Assembly: GCA_030681895.1 (NCBI GenBank)
Contig: JAUXRI010000269.1
Span: 1-58,430 of the forward strand
DNA: 58,430 nt
Direction: 5' to 3'
Source of the DNA: Myxococcales bacterium
GTDB lineage: Bacteria; Myxococcota; Myxococcia; Myxococcales; Myxococcaceae
The position numbers and the translations under genes were made by a program. Below, piece by piece: positions 44,382 to 54,120 of this stretch. Within the stretch, counting starts at the first letter, position 1. Every line of letters starts with the position of its first letter. The notes beneath the pieces were generated by a model. That model had not been told where the DNA came from. It searched no databases and worked only from the letters and a program-made list of their open reading frames with translations.

Positions 44382-45341
44382 TCAGGGCGGAGTGGGTGAG
44401 GCCTGCGCTGCGAAGAAGCGCTCCACCGCGGTCACGGTCGCCGGCGCATCTTCTTCCTGCGGCACGTGACCCAGCTCGGGGAACGTCACCAGCGTGCTGC
44501 CGGCAATCTCAGTCGCGAACAGCATCGCATGCGCGGGAGGAATGAGCCGGTCCTGACCGCCCCAGAGGATGAGCGTCGGCGCCGTCACCTTCTTCACGTC
44601 GGCCTCGTTCGCACCGGAGACGGCCTGCTCGAACCGCTGCGGCAACGAGGCGCGATTTCCTTCGCGAAGCGTCAGCTCGAAGTAGCGGTCGACCAGCTCG
44701 TCGGTCACCTTCGATGGGTCGCCGTACACGTTGCGCACGCTCGAGGTGACGATGCGCCGGGGCAGGAGCTTCAGGAACAGCTTGTTCAGCACTGGCGTGC
44801 GCGCGGCCCTGAAGCCGATGGGCACCGAGACCGACTCGAGGCGATGCCCGGCCGCGTCGACGAGGATGAGGGCGCTCACGCGCTCGGGTGCTGCGACGGC
44901 CGTCGCCCACGCAATCTCACCGCCCAGGCTGTTCCCCGCGAGCACGCACGTCTTCACCGACAGCGCGTCGAGCACGGCCACGACGAAGCGGCGGTATGCA
45001 GCGATCGTGTAGTCGGCCGATGGCGACGGTCCCGTGAGCCCAAAGCCCGGCAGGTCGAAACGAATGACGCGCCGGTGCTTCGAGAGCGCCGCAGTCCACC
45101 CGTCCCACGTGTGCAGGCTGGCCGAGGTGCCGTGGAGGAGCACGATGGGCATCGGGTCGTCACGTGGCCCTTCATCTCGCAGATGAACGTCCATTCCGTG
45201 GAGCGGCACGAACGTCGACGGCGGCGCGGCCCAGCGTGCCTTGAGCGATTCGACCGGCCGGTCCGGCTCCCACGCCGACACCACCCAGCCCGTCACGAGC
45301 AGCACGAAGGTGAGGCCAGCGATTGAGAGAACCCGCTTCAC
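44382..45341 (-). CDS. Alpha/beta hydrolase with N-terminal membrane anchor
   Basis: 319 residues from a GTG start. One N-terminal hydrophobic segment (LSIAGLTFVLLVTGWVVSAW) anchors or exports it. The hydrolase fold has the oxyanion loop HGTSASLHTWDGW, nucleophile Ser in LAGNSLGGEIAW, Asp in LWGGQDRLIPP and His in ELGHVPQEE. Substrate class (ester, lactone or epoxide) cannot be told; the sequence looks like the broad MhpC/lipase group. It is divergent from the acyl-CoA-binding protein gene. Confidence 0.9.
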   Translation of the reverse strand: MKRVLSIAGLTFVLLVTGWVVSAWEPDRPVESLKARWAAPPSTFVPLHGMDVHLRDEGPRDDPMPIVLLHGTSASLHTWDGWTAALSKHRRVIRFDLPGFGLTGPSPSADYTIAAYRRFVVAVLDALSVKTCVLAGNSLGGEIAWATAVAAPERVSALILVDAAGHRLESVSVPIGFRAARTPVLNKLFLKLLPRRIVTSSVRNVYGDPSKVTDELVDRYFELTLREGNRASLPQRFEQAVSGANEADVKKVTAPTLILWGGQDRLIPPAHAMLFATEIAGSTLVTFPELGHVPQEEDAPATVTAVERFFAAQASPTPP

Positions 45342-45441
45342 GAGCCCTTCACTTCCACGTCGTCAGTCATGGGCCACGGACCACAGCATGACCGAGGGGC
45401 CAGGTGGTACGGTCGCCGCGCTTCCCTCGACAGGAGACCCC

Positions 45442-45696
45442 ATGGCGCTCGCTGATGACTTCACGAAGGCACAGGACCGCATCAAGACGCTGAAGACGCA
45501 GCCGTCGAACGACACGCTCCTCGAGCTGTACTCGCTCTACAAGCAGGCGACCGCGGGCGACGTCGAAGGCAAGCGCCCCGGCATGCTCGACCTGAAGGGC
45601 CGCGCGAAGTTCGACGCGTGGACCGGCCGCAAGGGCACCTCGAAGGACGCGGCGATGCAGCAGTACGTCGCGCTCGTGAACCGCCTGGTGCCGTGA
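45442..45696 (+). CDS. Acyl-CoA-binding protein
   Basis: 84 residues, the length of eukaryotic ACBP, with a strong ribosome-binding site (AGGAG) six bases before the ATG. Ligand-contact motifs are all present: LLELYSLYKQATAGDV (Tyr and Lys that bind the CoA phosphate), KFDAWTGRKGTSKDAAMQQYV and the closing ALVNRLV. It binds medium- to long-chain acyl-CoA in the cytosol, buffering and carrying it. ACBP is uncommon in bacteria but known in some lineages. It is convergent with the gnd gene, seven bases between stops. Confidence 0.93.
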   Translation: MALADDFTKAQDRIKTLKTQPSNDTLLELYSLYKQATAGDVEGKRPGMLDLKGRAKFDAWTGRKGTSKDAAMQQYVALVNRLVP

Positions 45697-45703
45697 CGAA
45701 CCG

Positions 45704-47113
45704 CTACGCCGTCCACTCGGTGTGCACCGCGACGCCCGGGGCGTCGACGCGCTCGTAGGTGTGGCTGCCGAAGAAGTCGCGCTGGGCCTGAATCAGGTTG
45801 GCCGAGCCGCGTGCGGTGGTGAGCGTGTCGTACCAGGCCAGCGAGGTGGCGAGGCCGGGGATGGCGACTCCCGCCAGTGACGCGGCCGACACGACGCGAC
45901 GCCACGACGGCAGGCGCTTCGCGAGGTCGCTGACGAACTCGGGCGCGAGCGCCAGCAGCTCGGGCTCGGGGCTCGCTGCGAAGGCCGACTGAATACGCTC
46001 GAGGAAGGACGCGCGAATGATGCAGCCTGCCGTCCAGATGCGGGCGATCTCCGACATCTTCGTGCCGTACTTGAACGTGGTGCTCGCGGCGCGCAGCAGC
46101 TGGAAGCCCTGTGTGTAGCTGGCGATCTTCGACGCGTAGAGCGCGTTGGCGAGGTCGTCGACCGTGACGCCGGTGAGCCTGGCGCGCGCGGGCCGGTGCG
46201 CCGCTTCGGCCTTCACGCGGGTGTCCTTCTGGGACGACAGAATGCGCGCGTCGACCGACGCGGTGATGGTGGGAATCGCGATGCCGAGCTCGGCCGCCGC
46301 CACCACCGTCCACTTCCCGGTGCCCTTCTGGCCCGCCTTGTCGAGGATGGCATCGACCAGCAACGCGTTGGGCACCTTCAGGTCCTTCACCTTGAAGATG
46401 TCGGCGGTGATCTCAATGAGGAACGACGAGAGGTCTCCCTGGTTCCACCTGGAGAACGTTTCGGCCACCGCGGCACCCTCGAGGCCGAGCCCTCCACGCA
46501 GCAGCAGCGCCGTCTCGGCGATGAGCTGCATGTCGCCGTACTCGATGCCGTTGTGCACCATCTTCACGAAGTGGCCAGCCGAGCCGAGCCCGCAGTGCGT
46601 GACGCACAGCCCTGACGACGAGCGCGCGGCGATGGGCTCGAGCACGGGCTTGAGGCGCTCCCACGCGTCGAGGTCACCACCCGGCATCAACGACGGCCCC
46701 TTGAGCGCGCCCTCGGAGCCGCCCGACACGCCCATGCCGACGAAGCGCCACGGCTTGCCCTTCGCGTTCGCCGCGCGGCGGTCGCTGTCGGTGTACAGGC
46801 TGTTGCCCGCGTCGATGACGATGTCGCCGGCCTCGAGCAGCGGGTCGAGCTCGTTGATGACGGCGTCGACGGGGTTGCCGGCGTTCACCAGCACCACGAT
46901 GCGGCGTGGGCGCTCGAGCCGCGCGACGAGCTCCTTCAGCGTCTGCACCACGTCGAGCTTCGCTTCGGGGTGCGCCTCGGCGAGCTTCTGCGCCGTCTCG
47001 TAGGTGCGGTTGTAGGCACCGACGTTGAGGCCTCGCGAGGCGAAGTTCCGGGCGAGGTTGGCGCCCATCACGCCCATGCCAATCACCGCGACGTCGTTCT
47101 TCCGGTCAGTCAT
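45704..47113 (-). CDS. gnd: 6-phosphogluconate dehydrogenase, decarboxylating
   Basis: 469 residues, full length. The NADP-binding motif GMGVMGANLARNFASRG, substrate lysine region GSAGHFVKMVHNGIEYGDMQ and the C-terminal helix with the IIRASFLERI arginine match the family. It oxidises 6-phosphogluconate to ribulose 5-phosphate with CO2 release and NADPH formation. It is the last gene of the zwf-pgl-gnd operon; its ATG overlaps the pgl stop (ATGA). The cell therefore has an intact oxidative pentose-phosphate branch encoded as one unit. Confidence 0.97.
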   Translation of the reverse strand: MTDRKNDVAVIGMGVMGANLARNFASRGLNVGAYNRTYETAQKLAEAHPEAKLDVVQTLKELVARLERPRRIVVLVNAGNPVDAVINELDPLLEAGDIVIDAGNSLYTDSDRRAANAKGKPWRFVGMGVSGGSEGALKGPSLMPGGDLDAWERLKPVLEPIAARSSSGLCVTHCGLGSAGHFVKMVHNGIEYGDMQLIAETALLLRGGLGLEGAAVAETFSRWNQGDLSSFLIEITADIFKVKDLKVPNALLVDAILDKAGQKGTGKWTVVAAAELGIAIPTITASVDARILSSQKDTRVKAEAAHRPARARLTGVTVDDLANALYASKIASYTQGFQLLRAASTTFKYGTKMSEIARIWTAGCIIRASFLERIQSAFAASPEPELLALAPEFVSDLAKRLPSWRRVVSAASLAGVAIPGLATSLAWYDTLTTARGSANLIQAQRDFFGSHTYERVDAPGVAVHTEWTA

Positions 47114-47776
47114 GTCGTCTCCTCGAGAGGTTGATCAGTCACTACGGTCAGCGCGCCCAGCCTGCTCACGGGCAGCGAAACATCGTTCGCGCGCAGGCCG
47201 AGCAGCGCCGCGCGTTTTCCCACACCTGTCGCCAGCAGCACGCGCTTCGTCATCGAGTGGCGCAGCACGTTCAGCGTGAGCGTCACGCGCGACGGTGGTG
47301 GCTTCGGCGAGTCCTCGAGGTGGGCGACCACACCGACGGCGTCGAGGAGCGCGTGCCCGGGGAACAGCGAGGCCACGTGCCCGTCTTCGCCCATGCCGAG
47401 CAGCGCCACGTCGAGCGCGCCGTCGAAGCGCCGCTCGAACTCGGAGCCGAACCGCGCGCAGGCCGCCACTCCATCTTCTCCATCGAGCACCATGGGCAGC
47501 ACCAGGCCCGGTGGCGTCGACAGCACGCCGCTGCGCTCGACGGCGCCCCGGTTGGAGTCAGCGCTCGCCACTGGCACCACGCGCTCGTCGACCCAGGTGA
47601 GCCTGAGCGCGCTCCACGTGGTGGGTGAGACCAGCGTCTTCATTCGCTCCACGGCCTTGAGCGCCGAGCCACCGGCGATGCCGAGCCGCGAGAACCCCTG
47701 ACGCGCGTGGGCCTGCTCGAGCCAGCCCGAGACGAGCGTCGCCGTGTCATCGGCCGCCGAGGTCGAGGTGCGGAAC

Positions 47777-47784
<8 letters not shown>
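47110..47784 (-). CDS. pgl: 6-phosphogluconolactonase
   Basis: 224 residues from the GTG at 47784; this start matches the usual N-terminus (AEFRTSTSAADDTATLVSGW) and overlaps zwf by eight bases, whereas an upstream ATG at 47829 would overlap by 53. Family motifs include GIAGGSALKAVER, LTWVDERVVPVAS and LLGMGEDGHVASLFPG. It hydrolyses 6-phosphogluconolactone, the product of Zwf, in the cytosol. It is embedded between zwf and gnd and coupled to both. Confidence 0.94.
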
Positions 47785-49297
<1,513 letters not shown>

Positions 49298-49403
49298 GGC
49301 GGGGCCCCCGGGAACGTGGCGGCGGAGTGTGTCACCGGTATTCCCCGACGGGAATCGTCGCGAACAGTCCGACTCGAGGTCTGACGAGGCTACGGTGCGC
49401 ACC

Positions 49404-49754
49404 ATGGAACTGCTCGCGCTGGGGTTGTGTGGGTTCGTCGTCGTCGCGCACGTGGGCTTCATGGTGCTCGAGATGTTCATGTGGACGACGCCGTTCGGCA
49501 TGAAGACGTTCGGGCGCACGCCGCAGCAGGCCGAAGAGAGCAAGGTGCTGGCCGCGAACCAGGGTCTGTACAACGGGCTGCTCGCGGCGCTGTTGGTGTT
49601 CGCGCTCGTGCAGGCGTCGATGCCGATGCGGCTGGCCGTGTTGACGTGCGTCGTCGTGGCCGGCGTCTATGGCGCGGCGACCGCGAAGAAGACGATTCTG
49701 TTCATTCAGGCGCTTCCGGCGGCGCTCGCCATCGGCGCGTCCGTCGCGGGCTGA
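49404..49754 (+). CDS. DUF1304-family small membrane protein
   Basis: 116 residues from the ATG at 49404. Four hydrophobic segments (ALGLCGFVVVAHVGFMVLEMF, GLLAALLVFALVQ, LAVLTCVVVAGVYGAAT and the C-terminal ALPAALAIGASVAG) and the conserved MWTTPFGMKTFGRTPQQAEESKVLAANQGLYN core match DUF1304 (YqjF-like) proteins of unknown role. It is divergent from zwf, with 106 bases between starts. Confidence 0.9.
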   Translation: MELLALGLCGFVVVAHVGFMVLEMFMWTTPFGMKTFGRTPQQAEESKVLAANQGLYNGLLAALLVFALVQASMPMRLAVLTCVVVAGVYGAATAKKTILFIQALPAALAIGASVAG

Positions 49755-49809
49755 ATGGAAGCGGGCTGAGGAGGCTTCGTTCGTCGGGCCGAGGCCAACC
49801 TGAGGCATC

Positions 49810-51591
49810 ATGCCGTCGGTGCGGCTCGCCATCTTCGTCATCTGTGCGGTGGCGCTCGGGTGCGGGGGCGCTCCGAGTGTCGATGGCGGCCAGTCGACGG
49901 ACGCGGGGACAGGCATTGACGCAGGCAGGCTCGGCGATGCGGGGAGCTCGACCGATGCTGGCGTGCTGACCGACGCAGGGGTGACGACCGATGCAGGCGT
50001 GCTGGTCGACGCAGGCGTGACGACGGATGCTGGCGTGCTGGTCGACGCAGGCGTGCTGACCGACGCAGGCTCGTCGACCGATGCTGGCGTGCCGACCGAT
50101 GCTGGCGTGCCGACCGATGCAGGCTCGTCGACCGACGCAGGCACGACCTCCGACGCTGGTGTGCGGACCGACGCAGGCGTGCCGACCGACGCCGGCATGA
50201 CCTCCGACGCCGGTGCGAGGCCCGACGCAGGCGGCTCAGACTCAGGCGTGGCAGCTGACGCCGGCACGACCTCCGATGCCGGGCTGTGCGCGAGCGTTGG
50301 CCCCTGGGCACCTCACCTGGTCATCTCACTCCTCGATGGTGGCGTGCTGCCGTCGCCGCTCTTCACCCGCGACCGCGTCGACGTGCGTGTCGTCGATCTC
50401 CCTCCGTGCCGCGACGTCGTGCTCGAGTTCCGGCTCGACGCAGGCTTCTTCGCGTCCGCGCGTTTCACGAGTGACACCTCGGGCATCGTCTCGACCTCGC
50501 GCGACGCTCCGGTGGCAGGCGCCTGGAGCGGCGTCAGACCCGACGCGCTCTTCTTCTCGATGAGCAACGGCGGCATCAGCAGCCCGGCCGTTCATCACCT
50601 CTCCATCACCGGACGATGGGATGGCGGGGCCACGTTCTCGGCCTTCGTCGCGCGAGAGGTTCTGCCGCCCGGCACCACCCTCACCAGCTTCCGCGAGACG
50701 ACACCCGATGGGCTCTACGCCGACTTCTACCGGCCACCCGGCGCCGGCCCCTTCCCGGGAGTCGTCGTCTTCGGTGGCTCTGAAGGCGGTCTCGCGGGTG
50801 GCGTGCTGACCGGCTCGGGCCTCGTGCGTGACGGCTTCGCGGTGCTGTCCATCGCGTACTGGGGCGTGACTGGAAAGCCGTCGGGCATGAGCCGCATTCC
50901 GCTCGAGACGTTCCAGCGCGCCGTGCAGCGGCTGCGTGCGCTGCCCGATGTGAAGCCGAACAAGATTGCCGTGCTCGGCGTGTCGCGCGGAGGGGAAGGC
51001 GCGCTGCTCGCGGGCGCGGCGTTCCCAGCTGACGTTCAGGCGGTCGTCTCGCTCGTCGGCGGCGGGTTCGCGTGGGCCGCCCCGGGGAGTTCGACCATCT
51101 CGACGTGGACGCTCGATGGCGGAGACGTTCCGTTCCTTCCCTGGCCCACCGGCAGCAACACCACCATCACGCGCGATGGCGGCATCTCCGTCACGTACTC
51201 CGCGCCGTTCTTCCAGCGCGGCGTGTTCAGCGCGGCCGACGCCGGTCTGCTCTCGCGTGCCGAGATTCGCGTCGAGGCGATCAACGGCCCTGTCTTGCTC
51301 ACCGCGGCTGGCGACGACGGCATCTGGCCCTCGTGCTTGCTCACGGACACCGCGTGGAATCGGCTGCTCGACGCAGGGCACGTCGCCGCGCGTGGAGACG
51401 TCTACCAGTGCTTCGCCGACGCAGGGCACTCGATCAACCCGTCACGCGTGGGCTTCCCGCTCGTCGACCTCATCGACCGTGGGACGGGCACGAACCGCAC
51501 TGGGTACGGCGGCTCTGCGGAGTCCGACGACGCGGCCAACCGGGAGCTGTGGGTGTTGATTCGAGACTTCCTCACCGTCGCGCTGCAGTGA
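49810..51591 (+). CDS. Lipoprotein with BAAT-type acyl-CoA hydrolase domain
   Basis: 593 residues. The signal ends in CAVALGCG (lipid-modified Cys18). Residues 29-157 are a low-complexity linker with 21 copies of Asp-Ala-Gly in six-residue steps. The following 120 residues resemble the N-terminal beta domain of acyl-CoA thioesterase/BAAT proteins, and the C-terminal half is their alpha/beta hydrolase: FPGVVVFGGSEGG, nucleophile Ser392 in VLGVSRGGEGALL, Asp in TAAGDDGIWPS and His in ADAGHSI. BAAT enzymes use a Cys nucleophile, thioesterases Ser; Ser is found here. Being exported, it probably acts on an extracellular ester or thioester rather than a cytosolic CoA ester. Confidence 0.85.
   Translation: MPSVRLAIFVICAVALGCGGAPSVDGGQSTDAGTGIDAGRLGDAGSSTDAGVLTDAGVTTDAGVLVDAGVTTDAGVLVDAGVLTDAGSSTDAGVPTDAGVPTDAGSSTDAGTTSDAGVRTDAGVPTDAGMTSDAGARPDAGGSDSGVAADAGTTSDAGLCASVGPWAPHLVISLLDGGVLPSPLFTRDRVDVRVVDLPPCRDVVLEFRLDAGFFASARFTSDTSGIVSTSRDAPVAGAWSGVRPDALFFSMSNGGISSPAVHHLSITGRWDGGATFSAFVAREVLPPGTTLTSFRETTPDGLYADFYRPPGAGPFPGVVVFGGSEGGLAGGVLTGSGLVRDGFAVLSIAYWGVTGKPSGMSRIPLETFQRAVQRLRALPDVKPNKIAVLGVSRGGEGALLAGAAFPADVQAVVSLVGGGFAWAAPGSSTISTWTLDGGDVPFLPWPTGSNTTITRDGGISVTYSAPFFQRGVFSAADAGLLSRAEIRVEAINGPVLLTAAGDDGIWPSCLLTDTAWNRLLDAGHVAARGDVYQCFADAGHSINPSRVGFPLVDLIDRGTGTNRTGYGGSAESDDAANRELWVLIRDFLTVALQ
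49894..50281 (+). repeat. Coding minisatellite, six-residue Asp-Ala-Gly linker
   Basis: This part of the lipoprotein gene repeats in about 18-base steps (TCGACCGATGCTGGCGTG-type units), encoding linkers such as VPTDAG, SSTDAG and VLVDAG 21 times. Repeats are imperfect, spaced without unique DNA, and in frame, so this is a flexible stalk and not a CRISPR array. Such tracts can vary in length by slippage. Confidence 0.9.
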
Positions 51592-51607
51592 AACGAAGCG
51601 TCGCTGA

Positions 51608-52333
51608 TCAGTGGTTGTGGCCGTCGTCGTTCTTGTTCTTCGGACCCGTGCCGAGGCGCTCACAGCCCTCTTCGAGCCCGCCGTAGCACGCCAACTTGTA
51701 GAGCCGCTTCGCCGCGTCCTTGTTCGCCGCCACCAGCACGCCCTGGTCGTAGATCTGCCCGAGCACCACGCATGCGCGCAGGGAAGGGTACTGCACGCCC
51801 TTCTTCACCGACTCACCGCACGACTTCTCGAGCAGCTCCATGGCGCGCTTCTCGTCTCGTTTCGCGCCGACACCCTTCAGCACGTTGATCGCGTGGTTGG
51901 TGCACGCGGGGAAGACCTTCAGCTTGCACGCGCTCTCGTACGCGGCGGTCGCGCCCGCGAAGTCGTTGGCCGCGTCCTTCACCAGCGCGAGGTGCAGACA
52001 GCCCGGAGCGTTGCCGCCGTCGCACGCCTTCTTCGCGACCTTCTCGGCCTCGACGAGGTTCTTCGCCGCGCCTCGCGCGTCACGCAGCATCAGCGCCAGG
52101 TTGCTGCACGCCGGCAACGCGTCTTTCGCGCACGCCGCGCGGTACACCACGACTGCCTTCTCGGGGTCGGGGTTCTCGAGGTTGAACCCGTAGTCGGTGC
52201 ACGACAGCAGGTCGCCTTTGGCGCAGGCCTTCTCGAGGTCGGCCAGGGTCACCTTCGGCTCTGGTTGCGGCGCGGGAGCAGGCTGGGCGAAGGCGGCGGT
52301 CGCGAGGAGGGAAATGAGCAGCGGCAAACGCAT
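51608..52333 (-). CDS. Exported Sel1-repeat protein
   Basis: 241 residues from the ATG at 52333; the N-terminus PLLISLLATAAFAQP is a signal peptide. The mature protein has about five Sel1-like repeats of helix pairs with regularly spaced Cys (VYRAACAKDALPACSNLALML, AYESACKLKVFPACTNHA, RLYKLACYGGLEEGCERLG), likely disulphide-stabilised. Sel1 repeats mediate protein-protein contacts. The extreme C-terminus is His-rich (DDGHNH). It is divergent from the lipoprotein gene at 52484. Confidence 0.85.
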   Translation of the reverse strand: MRLPLLISLLATAAFAQPAPAPQPEPKVTLADLEKACAKGDLLSCTDYGFNLENPDPEKAVVVYRAACAKDALPACSNLALMLRDARGAAKNLVEAEKVAKKACDGGNAPGCLHLALVKDAANDFAGATAAYESACKLKVFPACTNHAINVLKGVGAKRDEKRAMELLEKSCGESVKKGVQYPSLRACVVLGQIYDQGVLVAANKDAAKRLYKLACYGGLEEGCERLGTGPKNKNDDGHNH

Positions 52334-52398
52334 GGGCGGACTCGTAGCGTCGCGGGCGCTTCTCGTCGAGCCGCGAACGGCTTGAATTGACGGCATCG

Positions 52399-52414
52399 CC
52401 TTCGAAAACGAAGG
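52399..52414. promoter_or_regulatory. Tetraloop palindrome between divergent genes
   Basis: CCTTCG (52399-52404) and CGAAGG (52409-52414) are perfect arms around AAAA, in the 150-base gap between the Sel1 gene and the ECF-sigma operon's first gene. The overlapping string ACGAAGGGTGG (52408-52418) also occurs at 16762-16772, before the transglutaminase-like gene, hinting at a shared motif; two copies are too few to judge. Confidence 0.35.
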
Positions 52415-52483
52415 GTGGACCGAAGAAATTCGCAGGTGGTGGGTAACAGGGTGCACTTCTCGCTGTTTCTCGGAGCTTCACCC

Positions 52484-53209
52484 ATGCGCCTTGCGACTCT
52501 TCTTCTCTGTCTCGCCTTGACCCTCACCGGCTGCCCGCTCGGCCAGTCGACGCCCACGCCCCCGACCGCCGCCCTCGTCTTGCGCACCTACGACGTGCCC
52601 TCTGGGAGCGGTCAGCGGCTGCGCTCGGTGCTCAAAGAGGTGCTGTGGTTCGGCGCCGAGGGGAAAGACGCGAGCACCTGGGTCGGTCGCGTCGACGTCG
52701 GGCCTGATGGGCGGCTCATCGTGCTGGCGCCGGAGTCGGTGCACGAGGGCGTGAAGGCGCTCGTCGCGTCGGTCGTCTCGAAGGGCATCAAGGAGCCCGA
52801 GACGGTGACGCTCAGCTACTGGGTCGTGGTGGGAACGCCTGGCGCCGAGCAGCCGCAGCCGATGCCGGCCGAGCTCGAGCCTGCGCTCGCCGAGGTGAAG
52901 AAGGCCGAAGGTGCGCTCGGTTTCACGCTCATCGAGAAGCTGACCGTCTCGTCGTTGTCGGGCGAACGCGGCGACCTGAACGGCCGTGACACGTCGGTCG
53001 AGCAGTACGTCACGAACGTCGACGACGCGCTGACGGCCGACCTGCGGCTCGAGCGCTTCGGCCAGCGCATCAGGACCCGGGTTCGCCTCGCCGCGGGCAA
53101 GGTCGTCGTGCTCGCCTCGTCGGGCACTCCCACCAAAGAGCCGGGCGATGCGGCGAAGCGGGTCTTCTTCATCGTGAAGGCCGCGACGAGCGCCGGCGAT
53201 GGGCGATGA
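52484..53209 (+). CDS. Lipoprotein at the head of an ECF-sigma operon
   Basis: 241 residues from the ATG at 52484; the signal LCLALTLTGC ends at Cys16. The mature protein looks like one or two short alpha/beta secretin-type (NolW-like) domains: VLRTYDVPSGSGQRLRSVL, VDVGPDGRLIVLAPESVHEG and SLSYWVV-like strands. Similar domains occur in PilQ/GspD periplasmic regions, but no secretin pore follows. Its stop overlaps the ECF sigma start by 11 bases, so it is co-expressed with the sigma factor and may act as a periplasmic sensor. Confidence 0.72.
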   Translation: MRLATLLLCLALTLTGCPLGQSTPTPPTAALVLRTYDVPSGSGQRLRSVLKEVLWFGAEGKDASTWVGRVDVGPDGRLIVLAPESVHEGVKALVASVVSKGIKEPETVTLSYWVVVGTPGAEQPQPMPAELEPALAEVKKAEGALGFTLIEKLTVSSLSGERGDLNGRDTSVEQYVTNVDDALTADLRLERFGQRIRTRVRLAAGKVVVLASSGTPTKEPGDAAKRVFFIVKAATSAGDGR

Positions 53210-53726
53210 GGCGCCGCTCGACCAACGGCAGTTCGAGGCGCTCTACACGAGGCTCGAGAAGCCCGTCTTCAACGTGGTGTACCGGTGGCTGTGGAGCACG
53301 GACGAGGCGCGCGACGTGACGCAGGAAGCGTTCATGAAGCTGTGGAGCGCGCGAGCCAGGGTGCGGCTGTCGACGGTCGAGCCGCTCGTCTTCAAGAGCG
53401 CACTCAACCTCGCGGCCAATCGTCTGCGCGTGCGACGGGTGCGGCGCTTCTTCTCGCTCGACGACGCTGGTGACACCGTCGACGCGAAGGCGAACGCCGA
53501 GCAGCGCCTGGTGGCCGAGCAGGACCGCGTCGCCGTTCGGAAGGCCATCGACGCGCTCCCCGAGAAGCTGCGCAGCGTCGTGGTGCTGTGTGAGCTCTCG
53601 GGCCTGTCGACGGCGCAGATCGCCGAGACGCTGGGCATTCCACCAGGCACCGTGGGCTCGCGCCGGCACCAGGCGATGGCGTTGCTCGAGCAGACGCTGG
53701 GCCCGCTGGCACAGGAGTCGTCATGA
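53199..53726 (+). CDS. ECF-type RNA polymerase sigma factor
   Basis: 175 residues with both sigma regions: sigma2 (about 10-80) with ARDVTQEAFMKLW, and sigma4 (about 115-170) with LPEKLRSVVVLCELSGLSTAQI and the helix-turn-helix GIPPGTVGSRRHQAM. The short linker and lack of regions 1.1 and 3 mark it as an extracytoplasmic-function sigma factor. It is overlapped by the upstream lipoprotein gene and itself overlaps the next membrane-protein gene (ATGA), the usual arrangement for a sigma/anti-sigma pair. Confidence 0.93.
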   Translation: MGDEAPLDQRQFEALYTRLEKPVFNVVYRWLWSTDEARDVTQEAFMKLWSARARVRLSTVEPLVFKSALNLAANRLRVRRVRRFFSLDDAGDTVDAKANAEQRLVAEQDRVAVRKAIDALPEKLRSVVVLCELSGLSTAQIAETLGIPPGTVGSRRHQAMALLEQTLGPLAQESS

Positions 53727-54058
53727 AGCGCGAGCAGCTCTTCGAAACCCTCGAGCCGCCTCCGTTCGGGCTCGAGCGACTGCGGGCGCGAATGGCCGAG
53801 CGGCGGCGACGCGTGTCTCCGTTGGTGCTGATCGGCGTGGTCGCGAGCGCGCTGGTGGTGCTGCTCGCCTGGCCGAAGCCGCCGAACGTCGACCTCGTCG
53901 CGCTGGCCCGTGCGTCTGCCGCCGCGCCGATGGTGGGCGTGACGTCAGGCGACGACGTCACCGCGCTCGACGAGACGGGCGTGCTCCGTTTGGCATCACA
54001 GAACCCCGACGTCTCGCTCTACCGGGTCGCCTCGCTGAAGCAGGAGCCGCGGGACTGA
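53723..54058 (+). CDS. Small single-pass membrane protein, possible anti-sigma factor
   Basis: 111 residues beginning four bases inside the sigma gene. The N-terminal 30 residues are charged (Glu/Arg-rich, FGLERLRARMAERRRR), followed by one membrane helix (SPLVLIGVVASALVVLLAW) and a short outer segment. No zinc-finger (HxxxCxxC) anti-sigma motif is present. Position after an ECF sigma gene suggests an anti-sigma or membrane partner, but the family is not recognisable. Confidence 0.7.
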   Translation: MKREQLFETLEPPPFGLERLRARMAERRRRVSPLVLIGVVASALVVLLAWPKPPNVDLVALARASAAAPMVGVTSGDDVTALDETGVLRLASQNPDVSLYRVASLKQEPRD

Positions 54059-54120
54059 CCGGGGCCACGTCGCGACGCCTGTTGCGTGAACGTCACCGAA
54101 CGCGCGATGAAGGGCGTATC

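Noticed and set aside
49894..50281. Repeated DNA resembling a CRISPR or minisatellite array
   Set aside because: The repeats are imperfect, have no spacers, are in frame and encode an Asp-Ala-Gly linker; reported as a coding repeat.
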